A stretch of DNA of 11,785 bases from Natrinema soli (GCF_028618695.1 NZ_JAQIVI010000453.1:1-11785); one strand, 5' to 3'; numbered from the stretch's first letter, positions 1 to 7,047 are shown. Numbers and translations: made by a program. Notes: a model not told the origin generated them from the sequence alone.

Positions 1-597
1 GCGGCGGTCGCGACGACCGCCGGCCTGTTCATCGCCGCCTCGTCGGCGATCTCCCACGACATCTACGCGAACATCATCAACGAAGACGCGACCCAGCGCC
101 AGCAGGTGCTCGTCGGTCGCCTGAGCATCATCCTGATCGGTGTGCTCACGATCGTCTTCGCGCTGAACCCTCAGCAGCCGATCGCGGCGCTCGTCGGGTT
201 CGCGTTCTCGCTCGCAGCAATCGTGCTGTTCCCGATGTTCTTCCTCGGTCTCTGGTGGGAGAACACGAACCGGCCAGGTGCGCTCAGCGGTATGACGACC
301 GGCATCATCGTCTGGTTCATTCCCATGTTGAACGAAGGGAACTTCGGCCTCATCGACGGCGGGCTCGGCATCGACGTCCTCGCGACGTGGATGCCCGCCA
401 TCGGCTCGGCGCTCGTCGGCACGCCCATCGTGTTCGCGGTCACAATCGTCGTCTCGCTCGTGACCAGTGAACCGCCCCTCGAGACCAAACAGATGGTCCG
501 GCAGTGTCACAGTCCGGATCCGATGCCCAGGGACAAGACCGCAGCGGACATCGTCGCCGAGAAGAACCGAGACGGAAACGCACCCGCGGACGACTGA
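1..597 (+). CDS. Sodium/solute symporter (acetate-permease type), C-terminal part
   Basis: This is the last 198 residues of a sodium:solute symporter (SSS family), a membrane carrier that uses the sodium gradient to import a small organic acid. The reading frame is open from base 1, so the N-terminus lies outside the window. The first visible residues (LFIAASSAISHDIYANI, about 9-25) are the conserved segment of ActP-like acetate permeases. Hydrophobic helices follow at roughly 38-55, 60-84, 95-110 and 131-155, then a polar, charged cytosolic tail from about 157. The stop codon at 595-597 is 2 bases before the universal stress protein gene, so the two are almost certainly co-transcribed. In haloarchaea I recall this symporter type often preceded by a small DUF4212 subunit, which would lie to the left and cannot be checked. 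The family is secure; acetate as substrate is inference. Confidence 0.92.
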   Translation, partial: AAVATTAGLFIAASSAISHDIYANIINEDATQRQQVLVGRLSIILIGVLTIVFALNPQQPIAALVGFAFSLAAIVLFPMFFLGLWWENTNRPGALSGMTTGIIVWFIPMLNEGNFGLIDGGLGIDVLATWMPAIGSALVGTPIVFAVTIVVSLVTSEPPLETKQMVRQCHSPDPMPRDKTAADIVAEKNRDGNAPADD

Positions 598-599
598 CC

Positions 600-1061
600 A
601 TGTACGAACGAATACTCGTTCCCACCGACGGGAGCAAGGTCGCTGAGGCAGCGGTCGACCAGGCGATCGATATCGCCACGCAATACGACGCGGAGGTCCA
701 CTCGCTGTTCGTCGCCGACACGGACGCGATCGCGTACGGGTTAGGGACCGAACAGGTCGACCGGATCCGGCAGGGTCAGTTCGAAGGTATGACGGAGTTG
801 CGCGAGGATGCCGAGGCGGCGACCGGCTACGTCACGGACGCGGCCGAGGCCGCCGGCCTGACCGCATACGAGCGACACGCCGGCGGGCAACCCCACCAGA
901 TGATCGCCGACTACGCCGAGGAGAACGATATCGATCTCATCGTGATCGGCAGTCACGGTCGGTCGGGCGTCCGCCGGGCGCTGCTCGGGAGCGTCACCGA
1001 GCGCGTGCTCCGCTCGACGACCGTCCCCGTGCTGGTCGTCGACTACGACGGCGATGACTGA
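600..1061 (+). CDS. Universal stress protein (UspA family)
   Basis: A 153-residue, single-domain UspA-family protein, the usual length for the family. It begins MYERILVPTDGS, the typical first strand and loop. It has the complete ATP-binding signature G-x2-G-x9-G-S (G117, G120, G130, S131), so it probably binds ATP and folds as an alpha/beta dimer. I chose the ATG at 600 because it starts the conserved first strand; an upstream in-frame ATG at 504 would add 32 basic residues that merely overlap the symporter gene. There is no Shine-Dalgarno sequence, and the start lies 2 bases after the symporter stop, which suggests translational coupling. Family knowledge links such USP partners to regulation of the adjacent transporter or stress survival; the exact role is not known. 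Its stop codon overlaps the first base of a hairpin element. Confidence 0.95.
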   Translation: MYERILVPTDGSKVAEAAVDQAIDIATQYDAEVHSLFVADTDAIAYGLGTEQVDRIRQGQFEGMTELREDAEAATGYVTDAAEAAGLTAYERHAGGQPHQMIADYAEENDIDLIVIGSHGRSGVRRALLGSVTERVLRSTTVPVLVVDYDGDD

Positions 1062-1142
1062 GACGGTCTGCTGTACCGAGTTCCCGGCGCACCCGCAGGA
1101 CGGTTTGCGGGCGCACCGGAACTGACTGACAGCAGTCCGTCT
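1061..1142. repeat. Imperfect palindromic hairpin element, copy A
   Basis: An 82-base imperfect palindrome directly after the universal stress protein gene. The outer arms, 1061-1074 and 1129-1142, pair at 13 of 14 positions. Inner arms, 1086-1097 and 1106-1117, pair at 10 of 12 around a short loop. Its right side (1117-1140) is the reverse complement of the left side of copy B (1502-1525) at 23 of 24 bases. It could act as a terminator or RNA-processing structure for the symporter-USP transcript, or be a small dispersed palindromic repeat. There is no coding potential. Confidence 0.7.
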
Positions 1143-1215
1143 GACTCGGACGCACAAGACTGACGGACGACCGACTCCATTCTTTCGACATGACACGACA
1201 CCAAACCCCACGGAC

Positions 1216-1221
1216 AGGAGG
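1216..1221 (+). promoter_or_regulatory. Shine-Dalgarno site of the 72-residue membrane protein
   Basis: AGGAGG at 1216-1221 is complementary to the 16S rRNA 3' end and lies 9 bases before the ATG at 1231. It is the clearest Shine-Dalgarno in the window, where most genes look leaderless or coupled. It implies that this gene is translated from a transcript with a 5' leader, perhaps read-through from the USP gene across hairpin A or from an unrecognised promoter in 1143-1200. Confidence 0.6.
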
Positions 1222-1230
1222 ACCGCCGCG

Positions 1231-1449
1231 ATGAGCGTCGTCGATCGCCTGCGAGAACACGTCGAGGACAACGGGACCGGCATGATCTACGATCTGCTGT
1301 TCGCCGTCGTCTGGGTCGCGATGGTGAGCTTCCTCTTCGATTTCGTCTTCGTCGATGCGCCCAGATGGGTGTTCTACATGTTCATGCTCGCCGGCATCGT
1401 CGCCTACTTCGGCTTCTTCTTCTCGCTCGAGCAGGCGAAACAGCAGTAA
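1231..1449 (+). CDS. Small two-helix membrane protein, unknown function
   Basis: A 72-residue protein I do not recognise by name. The N-terminus (1-19) is polar and charged. Two hydrophobic helices lie at about 20-41 (aromatic and valine-rich) and 46-66 (ending in a run of phenylalanines), joined by a short VDAPRW turn, with a short polar end containing glutamine and lysine. The helices make an inner-membrane hairpin with both ends on the same side likely. A good Shine-Dalgarno precedes the ATG, and codon use is like neighbouring genes, so it looks genuinely coding. The gene is boxed in by two inverted hairpin elements (1061-1142 and 1502-1578). It may be a trailing member of the symporter-USP unit. 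I would not assign a function. Confidence 0.75.
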   Translation: MSVVDRLREHVEDNGTGMIYDLLFAVVWVAMVSFLFDFVFVDAPRWVFYMFMLAGIVAYFGFFFSLEQAKQQ

Positions 1450-1501
1450 GGACGGGCGGTGGTCCCATTCGGCGCGGACTCACCGTTCGATCGCGTCTCA
1501 T

Positions 1502-1578
1502 ACGGACTGCTGTCAGTCGGTTCCGACGCATCCGCGCACCCGCCGTGCGGGGGCGCGGGACACAGGACAGCGGACCGT
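1502..1578. repeat. Imperfect palindromic hairpin element, copy B
   Basis: A 77-base imperfect palindrome between the 72-residue gene and the convergent 75-residue gene. The outer arms, 1502-1514 and 1566-1578, match at 11 of 13 positions. The inner arms, 1531-1543 and 1547-1559, match at 11 of 13 around a CGT loop. Bases 1502-1525 are an inverted 23-of-24 match to 1117-1140 of copy A. Lying between the ends of two convergent genes, it could serve both as a terminator. It ends 2 bases before the stop codon of the minus-strand gene. Confidence 0.7.
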
Positions 1579-1579
1579 C

Positions 1580-1807
1580 TCAGTCGTCCTCTCGAGCCGC
1601 AACCGCTCGCTGGCGGAGGCGGAAACACAGGACGCTCGCGCCGGCGAAGATGATCGGTGTCAACAGGTCCGACGCCGATCCCGACAGGGCGGGTTGGACG
1701 GTCATTCCGGCGATGACGGCGAACAGCAGCGACAACAGTCCGGCGATCGGAACGATGAACCCCTCCGTGAACGTCGACCACCGCTCGTCGCTCGGCTCGT
1801 TGCTCAT
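1580..1807 (-). CDS. Small membrane protein, unknown function
   Basis: A 75-residue protein starting MSNEPSDERW. It has a polar, acidic N-terminus, two hydrophobic segments at about 18-36 and 48-63, and a basic, then acidic end (RLRQR... EDD), which suggests the C-terminus is cytosolic by the positive-inside rule. I do not recognise a family. The ATG at 1807 is preceded on the minus strand by a TATA-like box (positions 1836-1828) about 25 bases upstream, fitting a leaderless transcript of its own; a longer frame reaching into the cupin gene is a shadow. It lies 62 bases behind the cupin gene, on the same strand, so co-transcription is also possible. Its last codons abut hairpin element B. Confidence 0.72.
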   Translation of the reverse strand: MSNEPSDERWSTFTEGFIVPIAGLLSLLFAVIAGMTVQPALSGSASDLLTPIIFAGASVLCFRLRQRAVAAREDD

Positions 1808-1827
1808 ACCGGCCGTAGGTCGCGTGC

Positions 1828-1836
1828 TAACTAATA
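1828..1836 (-). promoter_or_regulatory. Possible TATA box of the 75-residue membrane protein
   Basis: Minus-strand TATTAGTTA centred about 25 bases before the ATG at 1807, the spacing expected for a leaderless haloarchaeal transcript. The match to consensus is moderate, so read-through from the cupin promoter is an alternative. Confidence 0.35.
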
Positions 1837-1869
1837 CCCATGCATTCCGAACTCCCCGTCCTTGAGCGC

Positions 1870-2346
1870 TCACCGCTCCCAGTACTCCGTCTCGTCGTCG
1901 ATGCGGTAGTAGCCCTCGAGCGACCGGTCGTCGCGGCCGCCCGGCGGCGAGCCGACGAAGACGCCGAACTTGTTCATCTCCGGGTAGACCGTGATATCCG
2001 GCTCGTTCATTGTCGACATCGCCAGATACCGGAGCGTGCCCTCGCCGTCGTTGACGACCCGATGGCCGCCCGACTCGTCGGCGGGAAATGTGGCGTAGTC
2101 GCCGGCCGTCAGGGGCTTGAGGCCGTCCTCCGTCTTCAGTTGTCCCTCGCCCGCCAGCACGTAGATCGCCTCCTCGTTGGCCGTGTGGTAGTGGTAGGGC
2201 CACGACTGCATCCCGGGCGGGAGTTCGTAAAGGCTACAGCCGAGGTCCGAGGCACCGACGGCGTTGGAGAGTTCCTTCCGGCGGAATGCCGTTTGCTCTC
2301 GATCGTACTCTTTCCAGTCGACGGTCGACTCGTTGATCTTGTCCAT
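1870..2346 (-). CDS. Cupin-domain protein
   Basis: A 158-residue protein with one complete cupin beta-barrel. Motif 1 shows the HYH pair (H52, H54) followed by E58/E59 and the strand IYVLAGEG. Motif 2 shows GDYATFPADESGGH with H95 and N99. Together the histidines and a glutamate form the usual mononuclear metal site, so this should be a soluble metal-binding protein, whether an enzyme (isomerase, dioxygenase or related) or a sugar or ligand binder. The C-terminal extension from about 113 (DITVYPEMNKFGVFV and on) is typical of haloarchaeal cupin_2 proteins and probably closes the barrel. The substrate cannot be inferred from context. The start is supported by a strong TATA box 28 bases upstream, and there is no Shine-Dalgarno. 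The 75-residue membrane protein follows on the same strand. Confidence 0.93.
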   Translation of the reverse strand: MDKINESTVDWKEYDREQTAFRRKELSNAVGASDLGCSLYELPPGMQSWPYHYHTANEEAIYVLAGEGQLKTEDGLKPLTAGDYATFPADESGGHRVVNDGEGTLRYLAMSTMNEPDITVYPEMNKFGVFVGSPPGGRDDRSLEGYYRIDDETEYWER

Positions 2347-2370
2347 ACCATCTGTTACTCACGTCAATTA

Positions 2371-2378
2371 CGTATAAT
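2371..2378 (-). promoter_or_regulatory. TATA box of the cupin gene
   Basis: Minus-strand ATTATACG centred about 28 bases before the ATG at 2346. Position and A/T content, in otherwise G+C-rich DNA, fit a leaderless transcript starting at or next to the start codon. Confidence 0.5.
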
Positions 2379-2465
2379 CTCGTGTCATCCTCGATCGGTT
2401 TGGTCTGGTTCACTATTCAGTACACGTATGAAGGGAACAGTGAGTTCTGCTAGTGACTGAGTGAG

Positions 2466-2721
2466 ATGAAGCGATCTGCGATCGTGGCAACAGGGAATCG
2501 CCACGCCCTCCCCAGCCGATTGCTACTCACGGGCCGAAGGCCCGTTCGTATGGTTCGCGGGACCGGAGGTCCCGCCCTAACGTTCGCGCCGCGCGGCGCT
2601 CACTCATCCACATGAAGACGCTTTGCGTCTTCCAAGCCTTCGCTCACTCCGTTCACGAAGACCTCGCACAGCGTCGGGTCGCGGCTCACCACTCGGTTCG
2701 CCGCGACACAGCGCGCGCCAC
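2466..2721 (+). repeat. Multi-hairpin dispersed repeat, copy 1
   Basis: The first of two related non-coding elements. The head (2466-2521, 56 bases) is identical at 51 positions to 7048-7103. A series of hairpins follows: 2529-2545 (7 bp stem, GAA loop), 2557-2575 (8 bp, GGA loop), a perfect 14-base palindrome at 2586-2599, 2614-2632 (8 bp, TTT loop) and 2678-2707 (8 bp, 14-base loop). The tail CACAGCGCGCGCCAC (2707-2721) is identical in copy 2. An ATG at 2466 opens a 49-codon frame, but its arginine-rich product is unlike haloarchaeal proteins, so coding is doubtful. It lies between the cupin promoter and trm56, oriented toward trm56. No transposase is present. Confidence 0.75.
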
Positions 2722-2852
2722 TGCACGCCGGAGGGTCGGTCTGGAGTACTACGTGGCTCCCCTCTACTGAATGGCACCGTACCACTGAACACCATCGGAA
2801 TCAGTATACCGAAAACGAAACCCCCTAACCGCCGCCGAGAGTGGATAGCGGT
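2722..2852. other. Intergenic stretch upstream of trm56
   Basis: The 131 bases between the repeat tail and the Trm56 start hold no gene. AT-richer patches occur at about 2801-2820 (CAGTATACC, then GAAAACGAAA), the most likely place for the trm56 promoter. The spacing to the ATG at 2853 is about 38-47 bases, longer than for the other leaderless genes here, so the exact promoter is not assigned. Confidence 0.4.
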
Positions 2853-3437
2853 ATGCACGACGATAGCGAGGTCGCCGTCCTTCGCCTCGGCCACCGCCCC
2901 GGTCGGGACGAGCGGATGACGACCCACGTCGGCCTGACCGCGCGGGCGCTGGGGGCCGACCGCGTCATCTTTCCCGACAACGCCGGCCAGTCGCTCGAGA
3001 CCGTGGCGGACATCACCGACCGGTTCGGGGGACCCTTCGGAGCCGAACTCACCGACCGTCCACAGGGCATCATCCGCGAGTGGGAGGGGCGGGTCGTCCA
3101 TCTCACCATGTACGGCGAGCGCGTTCAGGACGTCGAAGACGAGATCCGGACGGCCCACGACGACGCGGGCGACCCCCTCCTGGTCGTCGTCGGCTCCGAG
3201 AAGGTCCCCTTCGACGTCTACGAGGAAGCCGACTGGAACGTCGGCGTCACCAACCAGCCCCACTCCGAAGTGGCCGGGCTGGCGGTCTTTCTCGACCGGC
3301 TCTTCGAGGGCCGGGAACTCGAGCAGGACTGGCAAAACGCCGACCGCCGCGTGATCCCGATGGAGACGGGCAAGCGCGTCGAATCAGCGGATTCGGAGCC
3401 CGATTCCGACCGGGAACGCCAGTCGAACGGCGAGTAG
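2853..3437 (+). CDS. trm56: tRNA (cytidine(56)-2'-O)-methyltransferase aTrm56
   Basis: A 194-residue SPOUT-class methyltransferase that puts a 2'-O-methyl group on C56 in the T-loop of tRNA, using S-adenosylmethionine; in archaea this replaces a guide-RNA-directed reaction in some lineages. The diagnostic aTrm56 motifs are all present: VLRLGHRPGRDER (9-21), TTHVGLTARALGA (23-35), RFGGPF (57-62), VHLTMYGE (82-89), VVVGSEKVP (111-119) and NQPHSEVAGLAVFLDRL (134-150), the last two forming the SAM-binding knot. The C-terminus from about 175 is an acidic, disordered-looking tail. The ATG at 2853 is preferred because the conserved first strand follows within six residues; an in-frame GTG at 2841 would add four residues. 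It is convergent with the membrane winged-helix gene, 23 bases away. Confidence 0.97.
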   Translation: MHDDSEVAVLRLGHRPGRDERMTTHVGLTARALGADRVIFPDNAGQSLETVADITDRFGGPFGAELTDRPQGIIREWEGRVVHLTMYGERVQDVEDEIRTAHDDAGDPLLVVVGSEKVPFDVYEEADWNVGVTNQPHSEVAGLAVFLDRLFEGRELEQDWQNADRRVIPMETGKRVESADSEPDSDRERQSNGE

Positions 3438-3460
3438 TCGAATACTTTCGAGGATCGTTC

Positions 3461-4114
3461 TCAGCGGTAGCCGGCCGGTCTGAAGAGCCGAAGCGGGCGG
3501 AAGAGTCGGCTCCTGACCGTTCCCGCGAGGTTCCGGACGGCTGCGGTGGCTCCCATCTCGTCCTCGTCGATCGCGTAGCCGTTGCCGGTCCGTTCGATCG
3601 ATCCCGATTCGCCGTGGATCTCGAGGAGGCGTTCGAAGTCCTCCTCCATGAGGCCGGTTCGGTCACAGATCTCCGTCTTCGTGAGGGGGCGGTCGGCCTC
3701 GCGGAGGTCCTCGAGGAGCCAGCGGCTGTGGAGGGTGGCGAGGTGGAACTCGTCGTCCGTTACGTCCTCGCTGCCGCTCGAGCCGTCGGTCCGCCGCGCG
3801 TACAGGCCGTCGAGACAGATCCAGCAGCCGATAGCGAGCAGCGACCCGCCGAACCAGTAGCCGCCTTCCCGTAGTTGGATGCCGCCGGCAGCGACGGCGA
3901 ACAGCCCGAAACCGAGCCAGGCGAGCGCCGAATCGGCGTCGTCTCTGTCGAGCGCGCCCTCGAGAAGGGGCGCGCCGATTCCGACTCCGAGGAGCACCCC
4001 GATGACGTTCAGATCGACCCCGAGAAACGAGAGAACGGCGGCGAGACCGACGGCAGAGACGATATCGGAGAGCCCGATTTGGTCGCGGATCCAGGTGGCG
4101 AATTCGAGGGGCAT
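3461..4114 (-). CDS. Membrane protein with C-terminal winged-helix-like domain
   Basis: A 217-residue protein with two parts. Residues 17-104 hold about four hydrophobic segments (17-32, 35-52, 63-81, 85-104) with glycine-rich turns. An acidic linker (109-122) then leads to a soluble domain at about 123-185, whose pattern (DEFHLATLHSRWLLEDL, then PLTKTEICDRTGLMEEDFERLLEIH and a GSIERTGNGYAID wing) looks like a winged helix-turn-helix. The end is basic (RSRLFRPLRLFRPAGYR). I recognise no named family. The architecture would suit a membrane-tethered DNA-binding or protein-binding regulator, but that is inference. It is convergent with trm56 and divergent from the acyl-CoA ligase. The ATG at 4114 is the first plausible start; no well-spaced promoter was found. 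Confidence 0.82.
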   Translation of the reverse strand: MPLEFATWIRDQIGLSDIVSAVGLAAVLSFLGVDLNVIGVLLGVGIGAPLLEGALDRDDADSALAWLGFGLFAVAAGGIQLREGGYWFGGSLLAIGCWICLDGLYARRTDGSSGSEDVTDDEFHLATLHSRWLLEDLREADRPLTKTEICDRTGLMEEDFERLLEIHGESGSIERTGNGYAIDEDEMGATAAVRNLAGTVRSRLFRPLRLFRPAGYR

Positions 4115-4258
4115 TTATTGGGGATAAAACAGGACCGGTACTACGTGTATCGCTCGATCGAAGGGGCCGTGCGCGTGGTCGGTCGGCTCGCGAATCCGGA
4201 CGTGTGTCCGGGACGTGTGGCCGATTCGTTCCGCAGTCGTGCTGTGAGATGGATACGA

Positions 4259-4265
4259 TTTTAAG
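4259..4265 (+). promoter_or_regulatory. TATA box of the AMP-binding ligase gene
   Basis: TTTTAAG centred 27 bases before the ATG at 4289, the exact spacing for a leaderless haloarchaeal transcript, and no Shine-Dalgarno lies between. The 174-base divergent gap it sits in shows no other clear feature. Confidence 0.6.
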
Positions 4266-4288
4266 CGGGGCCTGCGGTACCACAATAC

Positions 4289-5866
4289 ATGGATTTGGAA
4301 GCGGTCGATCAGTCCAAGCGGGAGGGGAACGTCGCGAAGCTGTTCGATCAGACCGCCGCACAGCACGGGGATGCACAGGCGATGGAACACCACGGTCGCC
4401 GCTGGACCCACGAGGAGGTCCGCGACTGGACCGCCGAACTCGCCGGCGGACTCCACGATCTCGGTCTCGAGCCCGGCGACCGACTGCTGCTCTTCCTGCC
4501 GAACTGTCCGCAGTACCTCGTCGCCTCGCTCGGCGCGTTCAAGGCCGGCGTCGAAATCTCGCCGGTCAACCCGCAGTACAAGCGCCGCGAAGTGGCCTAC
4601 CAGATGGAGGACACGAACGCGAGCGCGATCGTTACCCATCCGGCGCTACGGGAGGTCGTCGATCAAGCGATCGAGGACGCCGGGATGGATCCCGAAATCA
4701 TCACCATCCAGAGCGAGGACTGGCCGCGGGACGACGCGGACCACGCCTTCGAGGAACTGCGCGGCGAGCCGACGCTGGTCGATCGCGCGGACGACGACGT
4801 CGCCCTGTTACCCTACACCTCCGGGACGACGGGCGATCCGAAGGGCGTCCAGCTCACCCACGAGAACACCCGGGCCCAGCTCATGTGGCCCCTGACCGCC
4901 TCGAACGTCGACGTCGAGCCCGAGGACATCCGCAGCCTCACGTGGCTCCCCCTCTACCACATCACCGGCTTCACCCACACGGCCCTCCAGCCACTGGTCG
5001 GCGGCGGCCGGCTCTACTTCCGCAGCGCCCTCGAGTGGGACGCCCAGGAGTGCATGCAGCTCATCGAGGAAGAGGGGATCACCCACTTCGTCGGCGTGAC
5101 GACGATGTACGCGGACATGGTCGAGTCCGAGGAGTTCGGCGAGTACGATCTCAGCAGTCTCGAGTCGGCCTCCGAGGGGGGCGCGAAGCTCTCGACCGCG
5201 GTCCAAGAGCGGTTCGAGGAGACCGCGGGCGTCGACATCTCGGAGGGGTACGGCCTCACCGAGACCCACGGCGCGACCCACACCCAGAGCGGCTCGACGT
5301 TCGGCCTGAAACACGGCACGATCGGCCAGCCCCTGCGGATGACCGACTGCAAGATCGTCGACGAGGCCGGCGACGAGGTCGCGCCCGGCGAGGAAGGCGA
5401 ACTCGTCGTTCGCGGCCCGCAGGTGATGACGGGGTATCTCAACTTGCCCGAGGCGACCGAACAGGCCTTCACCGAGAACGGTTACTTCCGGACCGGCGAC
5501 ATCGCCCGCCGCGACGGGAACAACTACTACGAGATCGTCGACCGGAAGAAGCACATGATCAACACCGCCGGCTACAACGTCTACCCCAGCGAACTCGAGA
5601 ACCTCCTCCTCGAGCACGAGGCCGTCGCGGACGCCGCCGTCGTGGGGATCCCGGACGAACGACGCAACGAGGTGCCGAAGGCGTTCGTCGTCCCCGCCTC
5701 CGGCGTCGAGTCCGGCAGCGACGTGACCGCCGAGGAGCTCACGGAGTTCTGTCTCGAGAAAGTGGCCAGCTACAAACACCCTCGCGAGATCGAGTTCATC
5801 GACGAACTCCCGCGGACGACGAGCGGGAAGATTCAGAAGTTCAAGCTCGAAGACGACGTGAACTGA
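4289..5866 (+). CDS. AMP-binding acyl-CoA ligase (long-chain fatty acid / 4-coumarate type)
   Basis: A 525-residue class I adenylate-forming enzyme, full length for the family. It activates a carboxylic acid with ATP to an acyl-adenylate and then forms the CoA thioester. Motifs are in order: A3 phosphate loop YTSGTTGDPKGV (176-187), A5 GYGLTET (320-326), A7 RTGD with D404, hinge region DRKKHMINTAGYNVYPSE (418-435), and A10 PRTTSGKIQKF with the catalytic lysine K514. All catalytic residues are present. Context does not define the acid; fatty acids or aryl acids are both possible, and haloarchaea carry many paralogues. It is transcribed alone from a well-placed TATA box and is convergent with the MBL-fold hydrolase, 31 bases away. 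A very long open frame in another phase over this gene is a shadow of its codon bias. Confidence 0.96.
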   Translation: MDLEAVDQSKREGNVAKLFDQTAAQHGDAQAMEHHGRRWTHEEVRDWTAELAGGLHDLGLEPGDRLLLFLPNCPQYLVASLGAFKAGVEISPVNPQYKRREVAYQMEDTNASAIVTHPALREVVDQAIEDAGMDPEIITIQSEDWPRDDADHAFEELRGEPTLVDRADDDVALLPYTSGTTGDPKGVQLTHENTRAQLMWPLTASNVDVEPEDIRSLTWLPLYHITGFTHTALQPLVGGGRLYFRSALEWDAQECMQLIEEEGITHFVGVTTMYADMVESEEFGEYDLSSLESASEGGAKLSTAVQERFEETAGVDISEGYGLTETHGATHTQSGSTFGLKHGTIGQPLRMTDCKIVDEAGDEVAPGEEGELVVRGPQVMTGYLNLPEATEQAFTENGYFRTGDIARRDGNNYYEIVDRKKHMINTAGYNVYPSELENLLLEHEAVADAAVVGIPDERRNEVPKAFVVPASGVESGSDVTAEELTEFCLEKVASYKHPREIEFIDELPRTTSGKIQKFKLEDDVN

Positions 5867-5897
5867 TCGGCTCACGGGAGCCCCTCTCGTCCGTGGC

Positions 5898-6893
5898 CTA
5901 CGTCGTCTCGTAGTATCGAACGCCGTCGTCGGTTGTATACGTAACCTCGTCTCGGTTCTCGAGCGTGCCGAGCGCCCCGAGCGTGTCGAGTACCGGAGCC
6001 ATATGCCGAACGTCGCCGACGCGCTGTTCGGCGATCTCGAGCGCCGTGGCGGGTTCGATCGCCGCGGTCGCCGCTCGCGTCTTCTCGAGCAGTTCGTCGA
6101 GTCGGTTGCGCGTCGCGCCGACGGTCCGCTGGGGGTCCTCGAATGTCGGGCCGTGGCCGGGGAAGACGTGAGTGGCGGTCGTCTCGGTCAGCCGATCCAT
6201 CGCCTCGTAGTAGGCGTCGACGGCCTCGTCGGCACCCCGATCAAGCCCGACCTGAAAGGCCCCGGCGCGGAACGGCTCGATCAGCGCGTCGCCCGAAAAG
6301 AGGATCGTCGTCCCCGCGACCGTCGTCTCGAAACACAGGTGATCGACCGCGTGGCCCGGCGTTTCGAACGATTCGAACGTCCGATCACCGACGGTGAACG
6401 TCGCATCGGATTCGATGGCGCGGGCGGTTTCAGGGTCGACCAGCCGTCTATCACGACGGAGCGACTTCACTTCCTCGTCGACGATCTCCGCGAGATCGTC
6501 ACCGCGATAGCCCGCCGCGGTCGACGCGTCCCGGAATTCGGCGCGGGTCGCCTCGAGATCGCGATCGAGTCTGGAAAGTCCGGTCTGGGGGACGTGAACC
6601 GTTGCGCCGGCCGCTCTGAGGACCGGTAGCTGCCCGATGTGGTCGCTGTGAACGTGGGTTACGAGTACGTGATCGATATCGGACGGCTCGAAGTCGACGG
6701 CCTCGAGTCCCTCGCGCAGTTCCGACTCGCCTGCGTCGTCCGGCGCACCCGCGTCGATCAGAATCGGTTCCGGCCCCTCGAGGAGGTAGCCGGCGACGTG
6801 TTTCGGCGGCCAGGGAACGTCGAACTCGAGGCGATGGATCCGCGAGAGAGCGTCGTCAGTTCGAACGGGGCTGCAAGAAGCGTCGGTAGTCAT
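5898..6893 (-). CDS. MBL-fold metallo-hydrolase with C-terminal winged helix
   Basis: A 331-residue metallo-beta-lactamase-fold hydrolase. The dinuclear metal ligands are visible: THVHSDHIG (H80, H82, D84, H85), PGHAVDH (H181), SGDALI (D202) and FPGHGP (H247). After the catalytic domain, residues about 260-325 form a helical then strand pattern with HMAPVLDTLGALGTLENRDEV, like the winged C-terminal domain of LACTB2-type proteins. Such enzymes hydrolyse phosphodiester, thioester or lactone-type bonds; the substrate is unknown here. The neighbouring acyl-CoA ligase could hint at thioester chemistry, but the two genes are convergent and not in one operon. The start is supported by a TATA box 28 bases upstream. 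A glutamate-rich helix at 262-275 and the long 105-165 insert resemble family members I know. Confidence 0.94.
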   Translation of the reverse strand: MTTDASCSPVRTDDALSRIHRLEFDVPWPPKHVAGYLLEGPEPILIDAGAPDDAGESELREGLEAVDFEPSDIDHVLVTHVHSDHIGQLPVLRAAGATVHVPQTGLSRLDRDLEATRAEFRDASTAAGYRGDDLAEIVDEEVKSLRRDRRLVDPETARAIESDATFTVGDRTFESFETPGHAVDHLCFETTVAGTTILFSGDALIEPFRAGAFQVGLDRGADEAVDAYYEAMDRLTETTATHVFPGHGPTFEDPQRTVGATRNRLDELLEKTRAATAAIEPATALEIAEQRVGDVRHMAPVLDTLGALGTLENRDEVTYTTDDGVRYYETT

Positions 6894-6917
6894 TATTCCG
6901 AGAAGTGCCAGCCAGCC

Positions 6918-6924
6918 ACATAAA
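6918..6924 (-). promoter_or_regulatory. TATA box of the MBL-fold hydrolase gene
   Basis: Minus-strand TTTATGT centred 28 bases before the ATG at 6893, fitting a leaderless transcript. Confidence 0.55.
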
Positions 6925-7047
6925 CGTCGCGCCCGAACGCGCAGCCGGCGGTCGGATTCATCGCGTTCGTGGCGGAATTTGCCTCGATCTGCTCGGCGGG
7001 CGTTTCATCGAGCTTTCATCGAACGATCTCTCCGAGAGAGAAGAGAA
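6925..7047. other. Intergenic stretch before repeat copy 2
   Basis: No gene is supported here. There is an 11-base tandem duplication (7003-7013 and 7014-7024, 10 of 11 identical, TTTCATCGAGC) and a short inverted repeat around 7027-7039. Open frames crossing this stretch on several phases have an arginine-rich composition unlike the real genes around them. Confidence 0.4.

Noticed and set aside
504..599. Longer start for the universal stress protein
   Set aside because: Adds 32 basic residues overlapping the symporter; the family begins at MYERILVPTDGS.
2466..2721. CRISPR array or insertion sequence
   Set aside because: The hairpins differ from one another and are not regularly spaced direct repeats; no cas or transposase gene is present.
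2604..3335. Minus-strand 243-codon frame opposite trm56
   Set aside because: Antisense shadow; the plus strand holds a complete Trm56 with all motifs.
4123..4129. Minus-strand TTTTATC as promoter of the membrane winged-helix gene
   Set aside because: Only about 12 bases before the ATG at 4114, too close for a TATA box serving that start.
4204..5913. Very long open frame (569 codons) in another phase over the acyl-CoA ligase, and a 355-codon one on the minus strand (4808-5875)
   Set aside because: Both are arginine- or leucine/valine-skewed shadows produced by G+C-rich codon bias; the 4289-5866 frame carries all adenylate-forming motifs.
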